Shown here: one piece after another, positions 5,760-6,118 of the stretch
Layout of the letters: each line of letters begins with the position of its first letter
Numbering within the stretch: position 1 is the stretch's first letter
Notes under the pieces: model-generated
What the model was told of the DNA's origin: nothing
What the model saw: only the letters and a program-made list of their open reading frames with translations
Databases searched by the model: none
Program-made: the position numbers and the translations under genes
Assembly (NCBI GenBank): GCA_025936205.1
Contig: JAICTU010000519.1
Span: forward strand, 1 to 6,118
Length of the DNA stretch: 6,118 bases
DNA from: Polyangiaceae bacterium
Lineage (GTDB): Bacteria > Myxococcota > Polyangia > Polyangiales > Polyangiaceae
Direction: 5' to 3'

Positions 5760-5788
5760 CTACTAGAACAACGGCACCGACGAAACAA
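5760..5788 (-). promoter_or_regulatory. Weak promoter candidate for pyruvate kinase
   Basis: On the minus strand TTGTTT (5788-5783) and TAGTAG (5765-5760) are 17 bp apart in a locally AT-richer patch. The -10 match is poor. If used, it would give a leader of roughly 90 nt. Confidence 0.3.
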
Positions 5789-6008
5789 CACCAACGATCC
5801 GTACAGCACCCGACATCTCGAGCCTCAGACCGGTGGCAGAACGATCCGGTGCTCCGAGCGGAAACGAAAAGAGCCAAGTTCAGCCATTCCGGGGCTCGAG
5901 CCACCCGAACTTTTCCAACCGCGAACCGGCTCGGCACTCAGCCCAAGCCGGTCGAGGGGCGCCGCCCGGACGAAACCTCCGGCGCAGAGCGTCAGTTTCC
6001 GACGCTGG
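5789..6008. other. Region upstream of pyruvate kinase, no clear gene
   Basis: The 9-bp AACGATCCG occurs twice (5793-5801 and 5840-5848). No RNA gene or protein domain is recognisable. On the plus strand one frame has no stop from 5767 to the window end, with GTG 5833 as the only plausible start. Its third codon positions are clearly less G/C-biased than in the real genes here, and the predicted peptide is low-complexity (rich in Arg, Ser, Gly, Pro), so I do not call it a gene. Confidence 0.4.
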
Positions 6009-6118
6009 TACAGGGCTTCACTGGGTACAGGGCTTCACTGGGTACAGGGCTTCACTGGGTACAGGGCTTCACTGGGTACAGGGCTTCACTGGGTACAGGG
6101 CTTCACTGGGTACAGGGC
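6009..6118. repeat. 17-bp perfect tandem repeat, six copies plus partial, cut by window end
   Basis: The unit TACAGGGCTTCACTGGG is repeated exactly at 6009-6025, 6026-6042, 6043-6059, 6060-6076, 6077-6093 and 6094-6110, followed by TACAGGGC at 6111-6118, so the array continues outside the window. There are no spacers between units, hence it is not a CRISPR. Seventeen is not a multiple of three; if translated, the plus strand would give a stop-free 17-residue period, while the minus strand meets TGA once every 51 nt in each frame. Identical copies point to slippage, recent amplification or an assembly artefact; iteron-like protein sites are another option. Confidence 0.97.

Noticed and set aside
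6009..6118. CRISPR array
   Set aside because: Units are 17 bp and directly abutting with no unique spacers; no cas gene is nearby.

Overview
The window looks like a chromosomal piece of a high-GC myxobacterium, most likely Polyangia (Sorangium/Polyangium-like). The grounds are the strong G/C bias at third codon positions, a membrane-anchored Hanks-type Ser/Thr kinase with the HRDxSPQN catalytic loop that I associate with this group, a secreted TPR protein coupled to it, and an FHA / AAA+ / Fis-HTH regulator of a type abundant in myxobacteria. The placement is inferred from gene style, not from a marker gene.

Layout. (1) 1-362, minus: N-terminal 120 residues of an exported TPR protein that runs off the left edge. 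(2) 362-2119, minus: a 585-residue transmembrane Ser/Thr protein kinase, whose stop codon overlaps the start of the TPR gene (TGATG), so the two form an operon. (3) 2120-2526: a 407-nt divergent control region with short repeats, a hairpin and a promoter-like pair. (4) 2527-3930, plus: a 467-residue FHA-AAA+-Fis regulator that resembles a sigma-54 activator but has lost the GAFTGA loop and the Walker B aspartate. (5) 3931-4193: a convergent intergenic region packed with perfect inverted repeats, including two tandem hairpins directly after the pyruvate kinase gene. (6) 4194-5660, minus: a complete pyruvate kinase. (7) 5661-6118: its upstream region, ending in a perfect 17-bp tandem repeat (six full copies plus a partial one) cut by the right edge.

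How the parts may work together. The kinase and the FHA regulator are transcribed divergently from a shared region. A Ser/Thr kinase beside a phosphothreonine-reading domain suggests a phosphorylation-to-transcription relay, with the TPR protein as a periplasmic partner. This is inference from context. Two facts complicate it: the FHA domain has Gln where the phosphate-contacting Arg usually sits, and the AAA+ domain lacks the residues needed for ordinary sigma-54 remodelling. The regulator is therefore either a sigma-54-independent derivative or a non-hydrolysing scaffold. Pyruvate kinase appears to be an unrelated housekeeping neighbour. The best candidates for something undescribed are the degenerate regulator with its kinase partner, the kinase's repeat- and RS-rich tail, and the 17-bp array.
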